This document shows positions 22,872-31,783 of a DNA stretch of 64,000 nt, in pieces (position 1 is the stretch's first letter; each line of letters opens with the position of its first letter). A model generated the notes under the pieces. That model was given only the letters and a program-made list of their open reading frames with translations. It was not told the DNA's origin and ran no database searches. The translations under genes and the position numbers were made by a program. This DNA comes from Paenibacillaceae bacterium. Its GTDB lineage: Bacteria; Bacillota; Bacilli; Paenibacillales; Paenibacillaceae. The stretch is from positions 1-64,000 of the forward strand of contig CAAFUF010000058.1 in the NCBI GenBank assembly GCA_900766135.1. Reading direction: 5' to 3'.

Positions 22872-24389
22872 GTGGAAAAATCAATAAACCTTGAAGGGCG
22901 ATTGTCGGTCCGGCTGCAGGAGAACGAAGCTGCGCTGAAGCAAGCACTGGGAGAAAGCACGGATCTGGTCAAGAAGAAGCTGACCCTTGGGAGAAGCATA
23001 GAATTGTCCTTATTTTTTATCGATGGTCTGGTGGATAACGGCATCCTGCACAATTCCATCCTTTACTCGCTGATCGAGCGGGGATTCTCCGAATTTAAAG
23101 AACCGGAAGAGATGGACGCCCCGCACAAGCTGCAACTTCTCAAAGATTGCATATTGATGGCCGGAGATATCACCGAAATCGATGATTTCGGTAAAATGCT
23201 TCATGATCTTCTGTCGGGCGGCATCATCCTGCTGCTGGACGGGGCCGACACCGCGCTACGGATTGCCCTTCCCGGCTGGGAGGACCGCAATGTCAGCGAA
23301 CCGAGCTCACAATCGGTTGTACGCGGCCCAATGGAAGGGTTTACCGAGCGACTGCGTACCAACACGGCGTTGATCCGGCGGAAAATCAAGGATCAGCATT
23401 TATGGCTCGAGACATTTCAGATCGGAAAGGTAACCCAGACCGATGTGGCCATTATGTATCTGGACAATATTGCCAAAACGGAAATCGTAAATGAGGTAAA
23501 ACGGCGTCTCGCCAAGATCGATACGGACAGTATTCTGGAAAGCGGCTATATCGAGGAATTCATTCAGGATACGGCCCTTACCCCTTTTCCCACAATATTT
23601 AATTCCGATCGCCCCGACACGGTCGCGGCGGGAATTTTGGAAGGAAAAGTGGCCATCCTGGTGGACGGAACGCCGTTTGTTCTGCTTGTCCCCTCCTTCT
23701 TCTTGAATTTTTTTCAATCCGCCGAGGACTATTATCAGCGGGCGGACATTGCCACTTTGCTCAGATTCATCCGCTATTTGTCATTTTTCATTGCCATGTT
23801 GGCTCCAGCGCTCTATGTGGCCATAACTACGTATCATCAGGAAATGATCCCCACGAACCTTGTAATAAGCTTGGCCGCCCAAAGAGAGACGGTACCTTTT
23901 CCGGCTTTTGTCGAAGCGTTGCTTATGGAGGTTACCTATGAAGTTCTGCGAGAGGCGGGCGTAAGAATACCGAAGAACATCGGCCAGGCCATATCCATTG
24001 TCGGAACCCTGGTGATCGGACAAGCGGCCGTCGAAGCGGGCTTTATCTCCTCCGCCATGGTTATCATTGTGTCCATTACGGCGATCTCCAGCTTTGTGAT
24101 TCCGGAAACGGGAATGTCCATCGCTGTCCGGATCATCCGCTTTGCCCTCATGGGGTTGGCGGCGTTTATGGGGTTGTTCGGCATTTTGTTCGGACTTTTC
24201 ATCATTGTGCTGCATTTGGCCGGACTACGCTCCTTCGGGATGCCTTATATGAGTCCGATCGGTCCTTACAATCAAAGCGATTTGAAGGATTCCGTTTTCC
24301 GTCTTCCTTGGCCGAAGTTAACGACGAGACCTAAGCAAACGGAGCCGGTCGACGTGATCCGGCAAGAAACCGGGCGGAAGGAGCCATAA
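22872..24389 (+). CDS. Spore germination protein, GerAA/GerKA family
   Basis: A 505-aa GerA-type A subunit: soluble N-terminal domain (residues ~1-290, SIELSLFFIDGLVDNGIL, GGIILLLDGADTALRIALPGWEDR, SEPSSQSVVRGPMEGFTERL), then four to five membrane helices from about 300 (FIRYLSFFIAMLAPALYVAI, QETVPFPAFVEALLMEVTYE, RIPKNIGQAISIVGTLVIGQ). Start GTG 22872. It forms the germinant receptor with the B permease (divergent) and the C lipoprotein, which starts 6 nt after its stop. Sporulation-specific (sigma-G) promoter expected in the 185-nt divergent gap but not identified. Confidence 0.9.
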   Translation: MEKSINLEGRLSVRLQENEAALKQALGESTDLVKKKLTLGRSIELSLFFIDGLVDNGILHNSILYSLIERGFSEFKEPEEMDAPHKLQLLKDCILMAGDITEIDDFGKMLHDLLSGGIILLLDGADTALRIALPGWEDRNVSEPSSQSVVRGPMEGFTERLRTNTALIRRKIKDQHLWLETFQIGKVTQTDVAIMYLDNIAKTEIVNEVKRRLAKIDTDSILESGYIEEFIQDTALTPFPTIFNSDRPDTVAAGILEGKVAILVDGTPFVLLVPSFFLNFFQSAEDYYQRADIATLLRFIRYLSFFIAMLAPALYVAITTYHQEMIPTNLVISLAAQRETVPFPAFVEALLMEVTYEVLREAGVRIPKNIGQAISIVGTLVIGQAAVEAGFISSAMVIIVSITAISSFVIPETGMSIAVRIIRFALMGLAAFMGLFGILFGLFIIVLHLAGLRSFGMPYMSPIGPYNQSDLKDSVFRLPWPKLTTRPKQTEPVDVIRQETGRKEP

Positions 24390-24395
24390 GCCATA

Positions 24396-25604
24396 ATGAA
24401 AACGCTGAAATCAACCCTATGCGGGCTCATGCTGATCATTTTGCTGCCCGCCCTGCTCAGCGGCTGCTGGGAAAGAAGAGAACTCAATGAACTGGCTTTT
24501 GTCCTGGGGTACGGATTGGATAAAGAGGGAGACCAATATAAAGTTACGATGCAAGTGGTCATTCCTTCGGAAATCGCCACATCCTCCGCAAAGGGAGGCG
24601 GAACACCGGTCACCGTTTACGAATTTAAAGTTCCGACCGTTTTTGAAGCGCTGCACAAATTCACCTTAGTCAGTTCCCGGTCTAGTTACTTGGGGCATAT
24701 CCGCATATTAGTGCTCGGTGAGGAGTTGGCCCGGTCCGGCATTGCCCCGGTGATGGATGTCATTATAAGAAGCCGCGAACCCCGGACGGATTTCTACATT
24801 ATCGTTGCGCGGGATGCCCAGGCCTCCGAAGTGTTGCGGATGTTGACCCCATTGGATAAATTGCCGGCCAACCGGCTGTTTTATTCCTTGCAGACCTCGT
24901 CCGAGAGAACGGCCAGAACGTCACCCGTCACGATCGACAAATTGATTGACCGTCTGGTATCTGAGGGGAGAAACGTCGCATTGTCAAGCGTAGAGATTGT
25001 TGGCGACCGTTCCGTGAACGGGTCCGCTAAAAATCTGGAAAGCACGGAACCCAAAGCAAGTTTGGAGATTCACGGCCTCGCCGTATTCAAGAAGGATAAG
25101 CTGATCGGATGGCTCAATGAAGAGGAAACGATTGGCTATAACTATATCATGGGTGAAGTTAAATCAAGCGCGGGCCCGGTGAAAGGTGAGGACGGAAAAC
25201 CCATCGTGCTGGAGGCGCTCCGGACTTCCACCAAGCGCAAGGTGAAAATCATCGACGGGGAGCCGAACATTTTCATTAATGTTAGCGCCACAGTCAATGT
25301 ACAGGCATCCCAAAGCACGGATAAGCTGGATGACGATCAAGTGATCAGGGAATTGGAGAAAAAGGCGGAAAAACGGATCATTTATCTCATGGAAAATGCA
25401 GCCGATCAAATTATTGGAAAATACAACTCCGATATTTTGGGGTTTGGTCAACTGATCTACCGATCCCATCCAAAGGTATGGGAGAAGCTGAAGGGGCAGA
25501 AGGAAAATTACCTGAAAACGCTGCCCGTTCATTATCAGGCTTCCGTGCATATCAACCGGATTGGGCTCATCGATAAATCATTTCAGGGTGACATAAAGGA
25601 GTGA
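24396..25604 (+). CDS. Spore germination lipoprotein, GerAC/GerKC family
   Basis: A 402-aa C subunit: signal peptide with lipobox LLSGC (Cys24), then the Ger(x)C domains (WERRELNELAFVLGYGLDK, GHIRILVLGEELARSGI, REPRTDFYIIVARDA, LEIHGLAVFKKDKLIGWLN). The C-terminal domain ends VHINRIGLIDKS. The gene follows the A subunit by 6 nt and is followed by a small membrane-protein gene 6 nt later, so all three form one operon. Outer face of the inner spore membrane. Confidence 0.9.
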   Translation: MKTLKSTLCGLMLIILLPALLSGCWERRELNELAFVLGYGLDKEGDQYKVTMQVVIPSEIATSSAKGGGTPVTVYEFKVPTVFEALHKFTLVSSRSSYLGHIRILVLGEELARSGIAPVMDVIIRSREPRTDFYIIVARDAQASEVLRMLTPLDKLPANRLFYSLQTSSERTARTSPVTIDKLIDRLVSEGRNVALSSVEIVGDRSVNGSAKNLESTEPKASLEIHGLAVFKKDKLIGWLNEEETIGYNYIMGEVKSSAGPVKGEDGKPIVLEALRTSTKRKVKIIDGEPNIFINVSATVNVQASQSTDKLDDDQVIRELEKKAEKRIIYLMENAADQIIGKYNSDILGFGQLIYRSHPKVWEKLKGQKENYLKTLPVHYQASVHINRIGLIDKSFQGDIKE

Positions 25605-25610
25605 GGCCGA

Positions 25611-25853
25611 ATGGCGAACATGCTGGCCGTTTTGCTGGTTGCGGTATGCTGTATGGCTCTTGACCTGCCTTCTTTGGTTCGTTCCCGTCAATTCGGCCAG
25701 CTCGCCGTGTTTGTCTTGCTCTGGTTGGCCGGTATTGCGGCGACGTTATGCACGGTGCTCAAGGTGCAGGTCGAAAGCCCGCTCTATTTCATCATTTGGT
25801 TATACACGCCCATCAATGATTTATTTCAGCGGATGATGGGATCGATGTTATAA
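25611..25853 (+). CDS. Small membrane protein in the germination operon
   Basis: An 80-aa protein with two helices (about residues 3-18 and 30-49) and a third weakly hydrophobic stretch (YFIIWLYTPINDLF). It follows the GerC-type gene by 6 nt and has AAGGAGTGAG before ATG 25611. Small two-helix proteins often accompany ger operons, sometimes as a D subunit; whether this one is such a subunit is an inference from position only. Confidence 0.6.
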   Translation: MANMLAVLLVAVCCMALDLPSLVRSRQFGQLAVFVLLWLAGIAATLCTVLKVQVESPLYFIIWLYTPINDLFQRMMGSML

Positions 25854-25860
25854 TAACGAG

Positions 25861-25875
25861 TGATAATGATTCTCA
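25861..25875. promoter_or_regulatory. Fur box upstream of the AraC-type siderophore regulator
   Basis: TGATAATGATTCTCA differs from the 7-1-7 Fur consensus TGATAATNATTATCA at one position. It lies 25 nt before the AraC-type gene, so iron repression is likely. Confidence 0.7.
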
Positions 25876-25899
25876 CAGAATAGGGCGGTAGATGCGGTT

Positions 25900-27042
25900 A
25901 TGCATAATAGGCATATAATTCAGACGATCGCATATATAGAAAATCATTTGAACGAATCGCTTACCCGCTCGGATTTGTCTGCTGTGGCGGGGATTAACCC
26001 GGATCATTTCTCTCGCATGTTCAAGAAGCATACGGGACTCAGCCCGACGGATTATATTATCCGGCTTCGGATGGAGAAGGCCAAAAAGCTGCTGGCCAAG
26101 TCGCCTTCCTCCATCATGGAAGTAGCTCGCAGGGTCGGTTTTGAGGACCCGTATCATTTTAGCCGTCGATTCAAGCAAGTTGTAGGCGTGGCGCCTTCAG
26201 CCTATATGGTATCTCCTGATATCCGAGTGGCCGCGCTGGATGGATACGGCCATTGTCTGGCTCTGGGGGTCGTTCCCGCTGCTGCCGATTCCGCGGCGGT
26301 GGGCCACTACCTGCCATGGATAGGCGACATTGAGGATTTGTCCCATTCGCCGCAGCACGGAATTGATCTACAACGTCTGGCTGCGTTAAAGCCCGATGTG
26401 ATTATTGCGATGAACCGCGATAACGAACGGGAACTGACTTCGATTGCCCCTGTGCTGTTTTTGAATGTGCTGGAGGATCCGATTTATGTTCAGCTCCGTC
26501 AGCTTGCCTCTTTTCTCGGGAAAGAGAGGGAGGCTGAAAGCTGGATCGGGGAATACGAGGAAAGCCGCAACTCTTTGCGGGCCCAGTTCGCGTGGATCAG
26601 CAAGAGCAGAGTGGCCGTGCTTAGGGTAAGAGAGCAGTTGCTTCAGGTCTACGGCATGCAAAATATGGGGTACCCCTTCTATCAGTCGCTTCAATTGGCT
26701 CCCCCCGAGCGAATCCAGTTGCAAAGCTTGTGCAATGTTCATTTTCACTCCAGCGCAATTAGTATGGGGGAAATTCCTTTTTACGAAGCGGAGTATTTGT
26801 TTGTGGTAACACAGCCTGACAGAGGAGCGCGGCGGAGGTGGGAAGAATTGCGGGTATCGCCCCTTTTTTGCTCCTATCCCGCAGAGCTTTCGGGCCAGGT
26901 ATATCAACTGGATGTCGGCCGCTGGCTTGCCTATGATCCCGTATCCATTCGCTGTCAGATGGAGGAGGCGGCCCGTTTGCTGCTGCATGGTGCAAAACGT
27001 CGGAATGATCCATCCTCCGCGCAACAATCAACCATGGAGTAG
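25900..27042 (+). CDS. AraC-type regulator with siderophore-binding domain (Btr-like)
   Basis: A 380-aa protein with two AraC helix-turn-helix motifs at the N-terminus (residues ~4-105: SLTRSDLSAVAGINPDHFSR, SIMEVARRVGFEDPYHFSRR) and a FecB/FhuD-like substrate-binding domain from about 110 (LAALKPDVIIAMN, YVQLRQLASFLGKEREAESW). This architecture is that of Bacillus Btr, which senses a ferric siderophore and activates the uptake genes. Fur boxes precede it and the binding-protein gene downstream. ATG 25900. Cytoplasmic. It probably activates the neighbour at 27105. Confidence 0.85.
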   Translation: MHNRHIIQTIAYIENHLNESLTRSDLSAVAGINPDHFSRMFKKHTGLSPTDYIIRLRMEKAKKLLAKSPSSIMEVARRVGFEDPYHFSRRFKQVVGVAPSAYMVSPDIRVAALDGYGHCLALGVVPAAADSAAVGHYLPWIGDIEDLSHSPQHGIDLQRLAALKPDVIIAMNRDNERELTSIAPVLFLNVLEDPIYVQLRQLASFLGKEREAESWIGEYEESRNSLRAQFAWISKSRVAVLRVREQLLQVYGMQNMGYPFYQSLQLAPPERIQLQSLCNVHFHSSAISMGEIPFYEAEYLFVVTQPDRGARRRWEELRVSPLFCSYPAELSGQVYQLDVGRWLAYDPVSIRCQMEEAARLLLHGAKRRNDPSSAQQSTME

Positions 27043-27075
27043 TCCCGGTGAGGTGATTAAAATGTATATTGATAT

Positions 27076-27090
27076 TAATAATCATTATCA
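27076..27090. promoter_or_regulatory. Fur box upstream of the iron-siderophore binding protein
   Basis: TAATAATCATTATCA matches the 7-1-7 Fur consensus with one mismatch; a second overlapping half site (TGATATTAATAAT) precedes it. The ribosome site GGGAGG follows directly. Confidence 0.75.
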
Positions 27091-27104
27091 TACGGGAGGA
27101 AAAT

Positions 27105-28100
27105 ATGTACTTGCACAACTCGCAACGAAAACCAGGCTATATCCTGGTGCTGCTCATGGCACTGGCGGTTCTGGCTGCGGCATGCGGTCAAGGCAATGAA
27201 CCGAAAAAGTCCGCGGCGGCGCCTTCGCCTTCCCAGACCCGAAAAGTGGTAGACGATTTGAATCGGGAAGTGGAGGTTCCTCTCGCGCCCGAACGGATTG
27301 TGGCGGGAGAGTTTGCTGCCGAACTGTTGACACTTGGGATCAAACCGATCGCTTCAGGCGATAACGGATTTAAAGTGGTTTATACGCTGGAAGAAATGGA
27401 AGGCGTGGAACGCATCGGCGATCCGCCCAATCCGGAAAAGATATTGGAGCTGGATCCCGATCTCGTGGTAGCTCCGACCGTTTTTCTGGAGATTTATCCG
27501 GAGCAAATGGAGCGGATTTCCAAGATCGCGCCGGTTTATTACTTGTCCTTTGACCAAGACCCGATTTACGGGATCTACGTAAAATTGGCCGAGCTCGTAG
27601 GAAAAAGCGATAAGGCGGAGGCCTGGATTGCCGACTACGAGCGGGAAGCGGAGCTTGCCCGCGAACGGTTGTCGGCGGCAATCGGCAAAGAGACGGTGTC
27701 AATATTCAGAGTGGAGCGGGGACGAATGCGCATTTATTTGAATCGGAATTTCGCCGGGTATATGCTGCACAGCAGTCTGAAGCTGCCTGCGCCCGAAGCG
27801 GTGGCCGCGGAAATCGAGAAGAATCCCAACAGCTCGGCCGTGCAAATCTCCATGGAGAAGCTGCCGGAGTATGCGGGCGATCATTTGTTTATCATTGTCC
27901 GGGGGGAAGGCGACGACAAGCAGGCCTTCGAAGAGATCCGGGAATCCGGCTTATGGAGCAGCCTGGATGCGGTCAAGAAGGGCCATATTCACTTCCTGGA
28001 TACGGATAAGTATTACGGATCGGACATCGTTACCATTCTCGAAACGATGAAAGAAGCAGTGGACATGCTCGCTCCCGCCGACTTCGGGAAAGGAAATTAA
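27105..28100 (+). CDS. Iron-siderophore ABC transporter substrate-binding lipoprotein
   Basis: A 331-aa FecB/FhuD-family protein: lipobox LAAAC at about residues 22-26, a Ser/Pro linker, then RKVVDDLNREVEVPLAPERI, ILELDPDLVVAPTVFLEIYP, KIAPVYYLSFDQDPIY and GHIHFLDTDKYYGSDIVTIL. It catches a ferric siderophore outside the cell. ATG 27105 has GGGAGG 6 nt upstream. No permease or ATPase genes are adjacent, so it must use a transporter encoded elsewhere. Controlled by Fur and probably by the AraC-type gene upstream. Confidence 0.88.
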   Translation: MYLHNSQRKPGYILVLLMALAVLAAACGQGNEPKKSAAAPSPSQTRKVVDDLNREVEVPLAPERIVAGEFAAELLTLGIKPIASGDNGFKVVYTLEEMEGVERIGDPPNPEKILELDPDLVVAPTVFLEIYPEQMERISKIAPVYYLSFDQDPIYGIYVKLAELVGKSDKAEAWIADYEREAELARERLSAAIGKETVSIFRVERGRMRIYLNRNFAGYMLHSSLKLPAPEAVAAEIEKNPNSSAVQISMEKLPEYAGDHLFIIVRGEGDDKQAFEEIRESGLWSSLDAVKKGHIHFLDTDKYYGSDIVTILETMKEAVDMLAPADFGKGN

Positions 28101-28105
28101 AAAGG

Positions 28106-28471
28106 ATGGGAGGCGATAGCAGCCGCCTGGTTTCCGTAATCCGGGAGAGAAGAACTTTAATGGATTGCGAGCTGATTCCGGCCCATCTGCTGGTCGTTAT
28201 TGAAGCCGATCCGCGCCAAAAATACTGGGAGGATGCCTTTTCGGCCGCTTCCGCATTGATTCAGAATATCCAATTGCTTGCTTGGGAAAGGCAAGTGGGG
28301 AGCGTTTGGAAGACCAACGATTGGAACTGGGACCCGTCTTTTCACAGAAAAGCTGGGGTACAGCCCCACGAGCGAATTGTCGGAACGCTGCATTTGGGCT
28401 ATTTCGATAAAGTGCCAAAGCCCAAACCGAGAACGCCGATCGAAGATTTATTGACGGAGTTTACCGATTAG
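28106..28471 (+). pseudogene. Nitroreductase family protein with internal deletion
   Basis: The 121-codon frame begins SRLVSVIRERRT, the usual nitroreductase N-terminus, and then jumps to ELIPAHLLVVIEADP and AASALIQNIQLLAWERQVGS, ERIVGTLHLGYFDKVPKPKP, the C-terminal FMN-fold half. About 75 residues normally present between them (FMN-binding arginine region and dimer helix) are missing without breaking the frame. It cannot form a standard FMN site. Six nt after the siderophore-binding gene, so it is transcribed with it. It may be a decaying gene or a reshaped small protein. Confidence 0.6.
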
Positions 28472-28509
28472 CGGTATTCGACCGCAAAATCATCTATCCC
28501 TTAGTCAGA

Positions 28510-28586
28510 AACCATTCCGACGACCGGTCGGGATGGTTTTGCCGTGCTCACGGCTGGCCCCGCTACCCAACGGCAGGGGCTTTTTT
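28510..28586 (+). terminator. Two adjacent terminators
   Basis: First stem AACCATTCCGAC with GTCGGGATGGTTTT (28510-28540). Second stem GGCCCC with GGGGC followed by TTTTTT (28556-28586). They close the iron operon before the histidine kinase gene. Confidence 0.75.
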
Positions 28587-28675
28587 ACGTGGTATAGTAA
28601 GGGGGAGAGAGGACACATAAAGAACACGTTCAACCGTTAAGATGCTTTTAAGATAGCAATTTTGAAGGAGAAGAT

Positions 28676-30430
28676 ATGAGAAAATGGGGCGTAACGCTTA
28701 AGCTGTTTGTCATCACGGTTTTATTTTTTGCCATGTTTTACGGGATGATCATGTTGTCCCATTTGCTGTTTTTCGGAGATTTCTATCAACAATACAAAAT
28801 AACCAAGGTGGAGAGGAATCTGGGGAAATTCGCTTCATTTTATGTCCGTGAGGAAGGGGACTTTAACAAGCTTTCCCGCGAAGCCGCTAAATTTATCGTC
28901 CGGAATAAAAGCCAGCTCGCCATAGTCAACATGGATGGACAGATTATTATGGACGACCCGTATCATCTCATACTCAAAACGGAGAAGGGACAAAAGGTGG
29001 TGGTCCCGATGACTTATTTTACGAATATTTACGGCAATGAATGGACGGCGGCCAAAGTCCATGAGGGCGACCGTTTAACGGTCTGGGGGACGACGGAGAT
29101 CCTTAGCAGGGAACCTTCGACGATCCTGTATCCCGAAACGATATATAAGCAGGAGATCGGAAAAATCGGCGAAACCCTGGAACCGGACGCTGCGGAAATT
29201 TCCGGCATCGTAACCGATCTTGTGCTGCCTAACCCGAACTTTCGAGGCCAGGGTCAAGGGTTGTTGGTTGAAGCGTTGTACAGCTGGTTCCCATTATCCT
29301 CTGAGCAGGAAGGGAAACTGAAAGCCGGCGAAACGCTTGAACTGGAGTGGGTTGAGCCCTGGAGCGGAACGCGAAACGTGATCACGATCCTGCCCGTGAA
29401 GAAGGAAGCGGACGAAATCGACTTGCTGTTCTCGCTGACGTCCCTTCAGGAAATCAGCGACACGAATCAGGCGCTGCGCTTGTTTTATGCCTACCTGGGA
29501 TTCGGCGGTATTTTGCTCATTTTAGGTTTATCGTTTTTTTTCTCCAAAATCGTCACGCATCCGCTGATTGTCTTGAACCGGATGGCCAAACGAATGGTCC
29601 ATCTGGATTTCTCCGCGAGCTCGCCGCTTCGGCAAAAGGACGAGTTGGGCAGCTTGTCGGACAGCATGTTGACCTTGTCTCGAAATTTGGACCAGGCTCT
29701 TCGCGAGCTCCGGGAGGCCAATCAGCAGCTGAAGGAGGATATGGAGCGCAAAGAGATGTTGGAGAAGACCCAGCAAAGCTTTTTCGCTGACGCTTCCCAT
29801 GAATTAAAAACGCCGCTCAGCATTGTCAAAAGTTTTGCGGAAGGATTGCAGGACGGGGTCAATCCGGACAAACGGGACCATTACGTGTCGGTGATCGTCG
29901 AAGAAACGGAAAAAATGGAGATGTTGATCAAAGATATGCTGGATCTGGCGCGGTTGGAGTCGGGTTCGATTCCGCTGCGCAAAAAGTCTTTTCTGCTGAG
30001 CGAGATGGTAGAGAAGGTCTCGGAGAAGCTAACGCATTCGTTGAGAGACAAACATTTAGAGATCATGGTCGTGCCTGTCAACGAAATGCCGGTATTGGCC
30101 GATCCGGATTGGATGGAACAAGTGGTCTTGAATTTTACGATGAATGCGATTCGGCACGCGGAAGAGGGAAGCGTCATTACGGTTACCATCCAAAGCGACG
30201 ATCGGCGAAGCAGCTTATCCGTGGAGAATAAAGGGGAGCGAATTCCGGAGGATCAGCTGCCCTTGATCTGGGATCGGTTTTACCGGGGAGAGGCGTCCCG
30301 AAGCAGGCAGACGGGAGGTACCGGGCTGGGGTTATCGATCGCCAAGCAAATCCTGGACTTGCACGGATGTGAGTACACCGTTGAAAATTTGCCGGACGGG
30401 GTGCGTTTTGTCGTATTTTTCATCAGATAG
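28676..30430 (+). CDS. Membrane sensor histidine kinase
   Basis: A 584-aa kinase: transmembrane helix at residues 8-30, an extracellular domain of about 235 residues, second helix about 268-292 (YLGFGGILLILGLSFFFSKI), HAMP, HisKA with H375 in DASHELKTPLSIVKSF, and HATPase (NFTMNAIRHAEEGS, GTGLGLSIAKQILDLHG). ATG 28676 follows GAAGGAG. It lies before its regulator gene (30524) and two membrane-lipid genes, so the sensed signal is probably an envelope condition. The extracellular domain is not one I recognise. Confidence 0.9.
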   Translation: MRKWGVTLKLFVITVLFFAMFYGMIMLSHLLFFGDFYQQYKITKVERNLGKFASFYVREEGDFNKLSREAAKFIVRNKSQLAIVNMDGQIIMDDPYHLILKTEKGQKVVVPMTYFTNIYGNEWTAAKVHEGDRLTVWGTTEILSREPSTILYPETIYKQEIGKIGETLEPDAAEISGIVTDLVLPNPNFRGQGQGLLVEALYSWFPLSSEQEGKLKAGETLELEWVEPWSGTRNVITILPVKKEADEIDLLFSLTSLQEISDTNQALRLFYAYLGFGGILLILGLSFFFSKIVTHPLIVLNRMAKRMVHLDFSASSPLRQKDELGSLSDSMLTLSRNLDQALRELREANQQLKEDMERKEMLEKTQQSFFADASHELKTPLSIVKSFAEGLQDGVNPDKRDHYVSVIVEETEKMEMLIKDMLDLARLESGSIPLRKKSFLLSEMVEKVSEKLTHSLRDKHLEIMVVPVNEMPVLADPDWMEQVVLNFTMNAIRHAEEGSVITVTIQSDDRRSSLSVENKGERIPEDQLPLIWDRFYRGEASRSRQTGGTGLGLSIAKQILDLHGCEYTVENLPDGVRFVVFFIR

Positions 30431-30523
30431 GCGTTTCAATGGAATGATTCGGAGGACACATGAAGGACAAATGCTTTTGTTAATATGAGTGATATCGACA
30501 AATAGGCTGAAAGAAGGATGTTC

Positions 30524-31213
30524 ATGGGTAAAAAAGTGCTCATTGTCGAGGATGAAGCAAGAATTCGCGAGGTCATTTCCGATTATTTCATTCAGGACGG
30601 CTGGGACGTGCATGAAATCGATAACGGAAGGGATGCCTTAAGCTGGTTCGATTCGTTGTTCCCCAACTTAATCATTCTTGACATTATGATGCCGCAAATG
30701 GATGGGTTTGAAGTATGCCGAAATATCCGCAGCCGTTCGGGGGTCCCCATTATTTTGCTAACGGCCAAATCCACGGATCAGGATAAAATTTACGGCTTTG
30801 AACTGGGGGCGGATGATTATGTGACCAAACCGTTCAGTCCCAAGGTGCTGGTAGCCAGAGCCAACTCGCTCATGAAGCGGGTGACGGAAAACTACAAGCC
30901 CCAAGGGCATATGCTTGCTTTTGGTTCGGCGGTATTCAACACGTTGGCCCGCCGTCTGGAAGTGGATGGAGCGGAGGTCGAACTCGCACCCAAGGAATAT
31001 GAGCTGCTGCTGCTGTTGATCAGCAATAAGAATATGGTCGTCTCCCGAGAGACGATCCTCAACCGGGTTTGGGGGCTTGAATTTGAAGGAGATCACCGGG
31101 TCGTCGATTCGCATATCAAGAAATTAAGAGCCAAACTAGGATATGAATCCCGCTTTATTCGTACGGTGATCGGGACGGGGTACAAGTTCCAAGAGGAGAC
31201 TGGGGGTCTATGA
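30524..31213 (+). CDS. OmpR-family response regulator
   Basis: A 229-aa regulator: receiver with acidic pair E9/D10, phospho-acceptor D53 (LIILDIMMPQMDG), K103-region GADDYVTKPF, and a winged-helix C-terminal domain (LAPKEYELLLLLISNKNMVV, DHRVVDSHIKKLRAKLG). ATG 30524 is used because AGAAGG sits 6 nt upstream; ATG 30518 would touch it. Its TGA overlaps the ATG of the pssA-like gene (ATGA), so the cascade and lipid genes are translated together. Confidence 0.9.
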   Translation: MGKKVLIVEDEARIREVISDYFIQDGWDVHEIDNGRDALSWFDSLFPNLIILDIMMPQMDGFEVCRNIRSRSGVPIILLTAKSTDQDKIYGFELGADDYVTKPFSPKVLVARANSLMKRVTENYKPQGHMLAFGSAVFNTLARRLEVDGAEVELAPKEYELLLLLISNKNMVVSRETILNRVWGLEFEGDHRVVDSHIKKLRAKLGYESRFIRTVIGTGYKFQEETGGL

Positions 31214-31776
31214 ACGTGTTGAATGAAAAAGAGCTAACCGATATGGCAGCCTTAAGCAGGAAATGCATTCCCTCCTTGTGCACGGTGATCAACCTTGGAG
31301 CAGGAGCCGCTTCGCTCCTGTTTAGCATTCACGGACAGTTCAAAATGGCGATTGGCCTGATTGCGGTAGCGGCCTTTTTTGACGTATTGGACGGCTTGTT
31401 CGCCCGGATGCTTCACTGTGTCAGCGAATTTGGCAAACAGCTGGATTCGCTGGCGGATTTGATTTCGTTTGGCGTGGCTCCCGTGTATTTAATCCTGCTG
31501 CACCAACTGGCGGACGTGCAGGGAGCGGGGATTGCGGCCGCTTTATTGTTTCTGGTCTGCGGCGCCTTGCGGTTGGCCCGTTTCAACCTGTCGTCCTCCA
31601 GCCCGACCTTTACCGGGTTACCCATCACCGCGGCAGGTATCCTATTATCCGGAACGTCCCTCTTGAATGCATACATTAAACCGCAGATTGTCATCCTGAT
31701 CCTTGTCGTGCTTTCCCTGCTTATGGTCAGCCGCATCCCGTTTCCTTCGTTAAAACGTATAGCGGCCAGGAAATAG
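31210..31776 (+). CDS. pssA: CDP-alcohol phosphatidyltransferase, phosphatidylserine synthase type
   Basis: A 188-aa membrane enzyme with the full CDP-OH motif: D58, D61-G62, A65-R66, G75, D79, D83 (DVLDGLFAR ... FGKQLDSLAD). This binds CDP-diacylglycerol and two metals. The short N-terminus IPSLCTVINLGAGAASLL and the later SFGVAPVYL match PssA (serine acceptor). About six helices. It overlaps the regulator gene by 4 nt and precedes a DedA gene by 8 nt. The exact alcohol acceptor is inferred from overall similarity. Confidence 0.8.
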   Translation: MNVLNEKELTDMAALSRKCIPSLCTVINLGAGAASLLFSIHGQFKMAIGLIAVAAFFDVLDGLFARMLHCVSEFGKQLDSLADLISFGVAPVYLILLHQLADVQGAGIAAALLFLVCGALRLARFNLSSSSPTFTGLPITAAGILLSGTSLLNAYIKPQIVILILVVLSLLMVSRIPFPSLKRIAARK

Positions 31777-31783
31777 GCGGACG

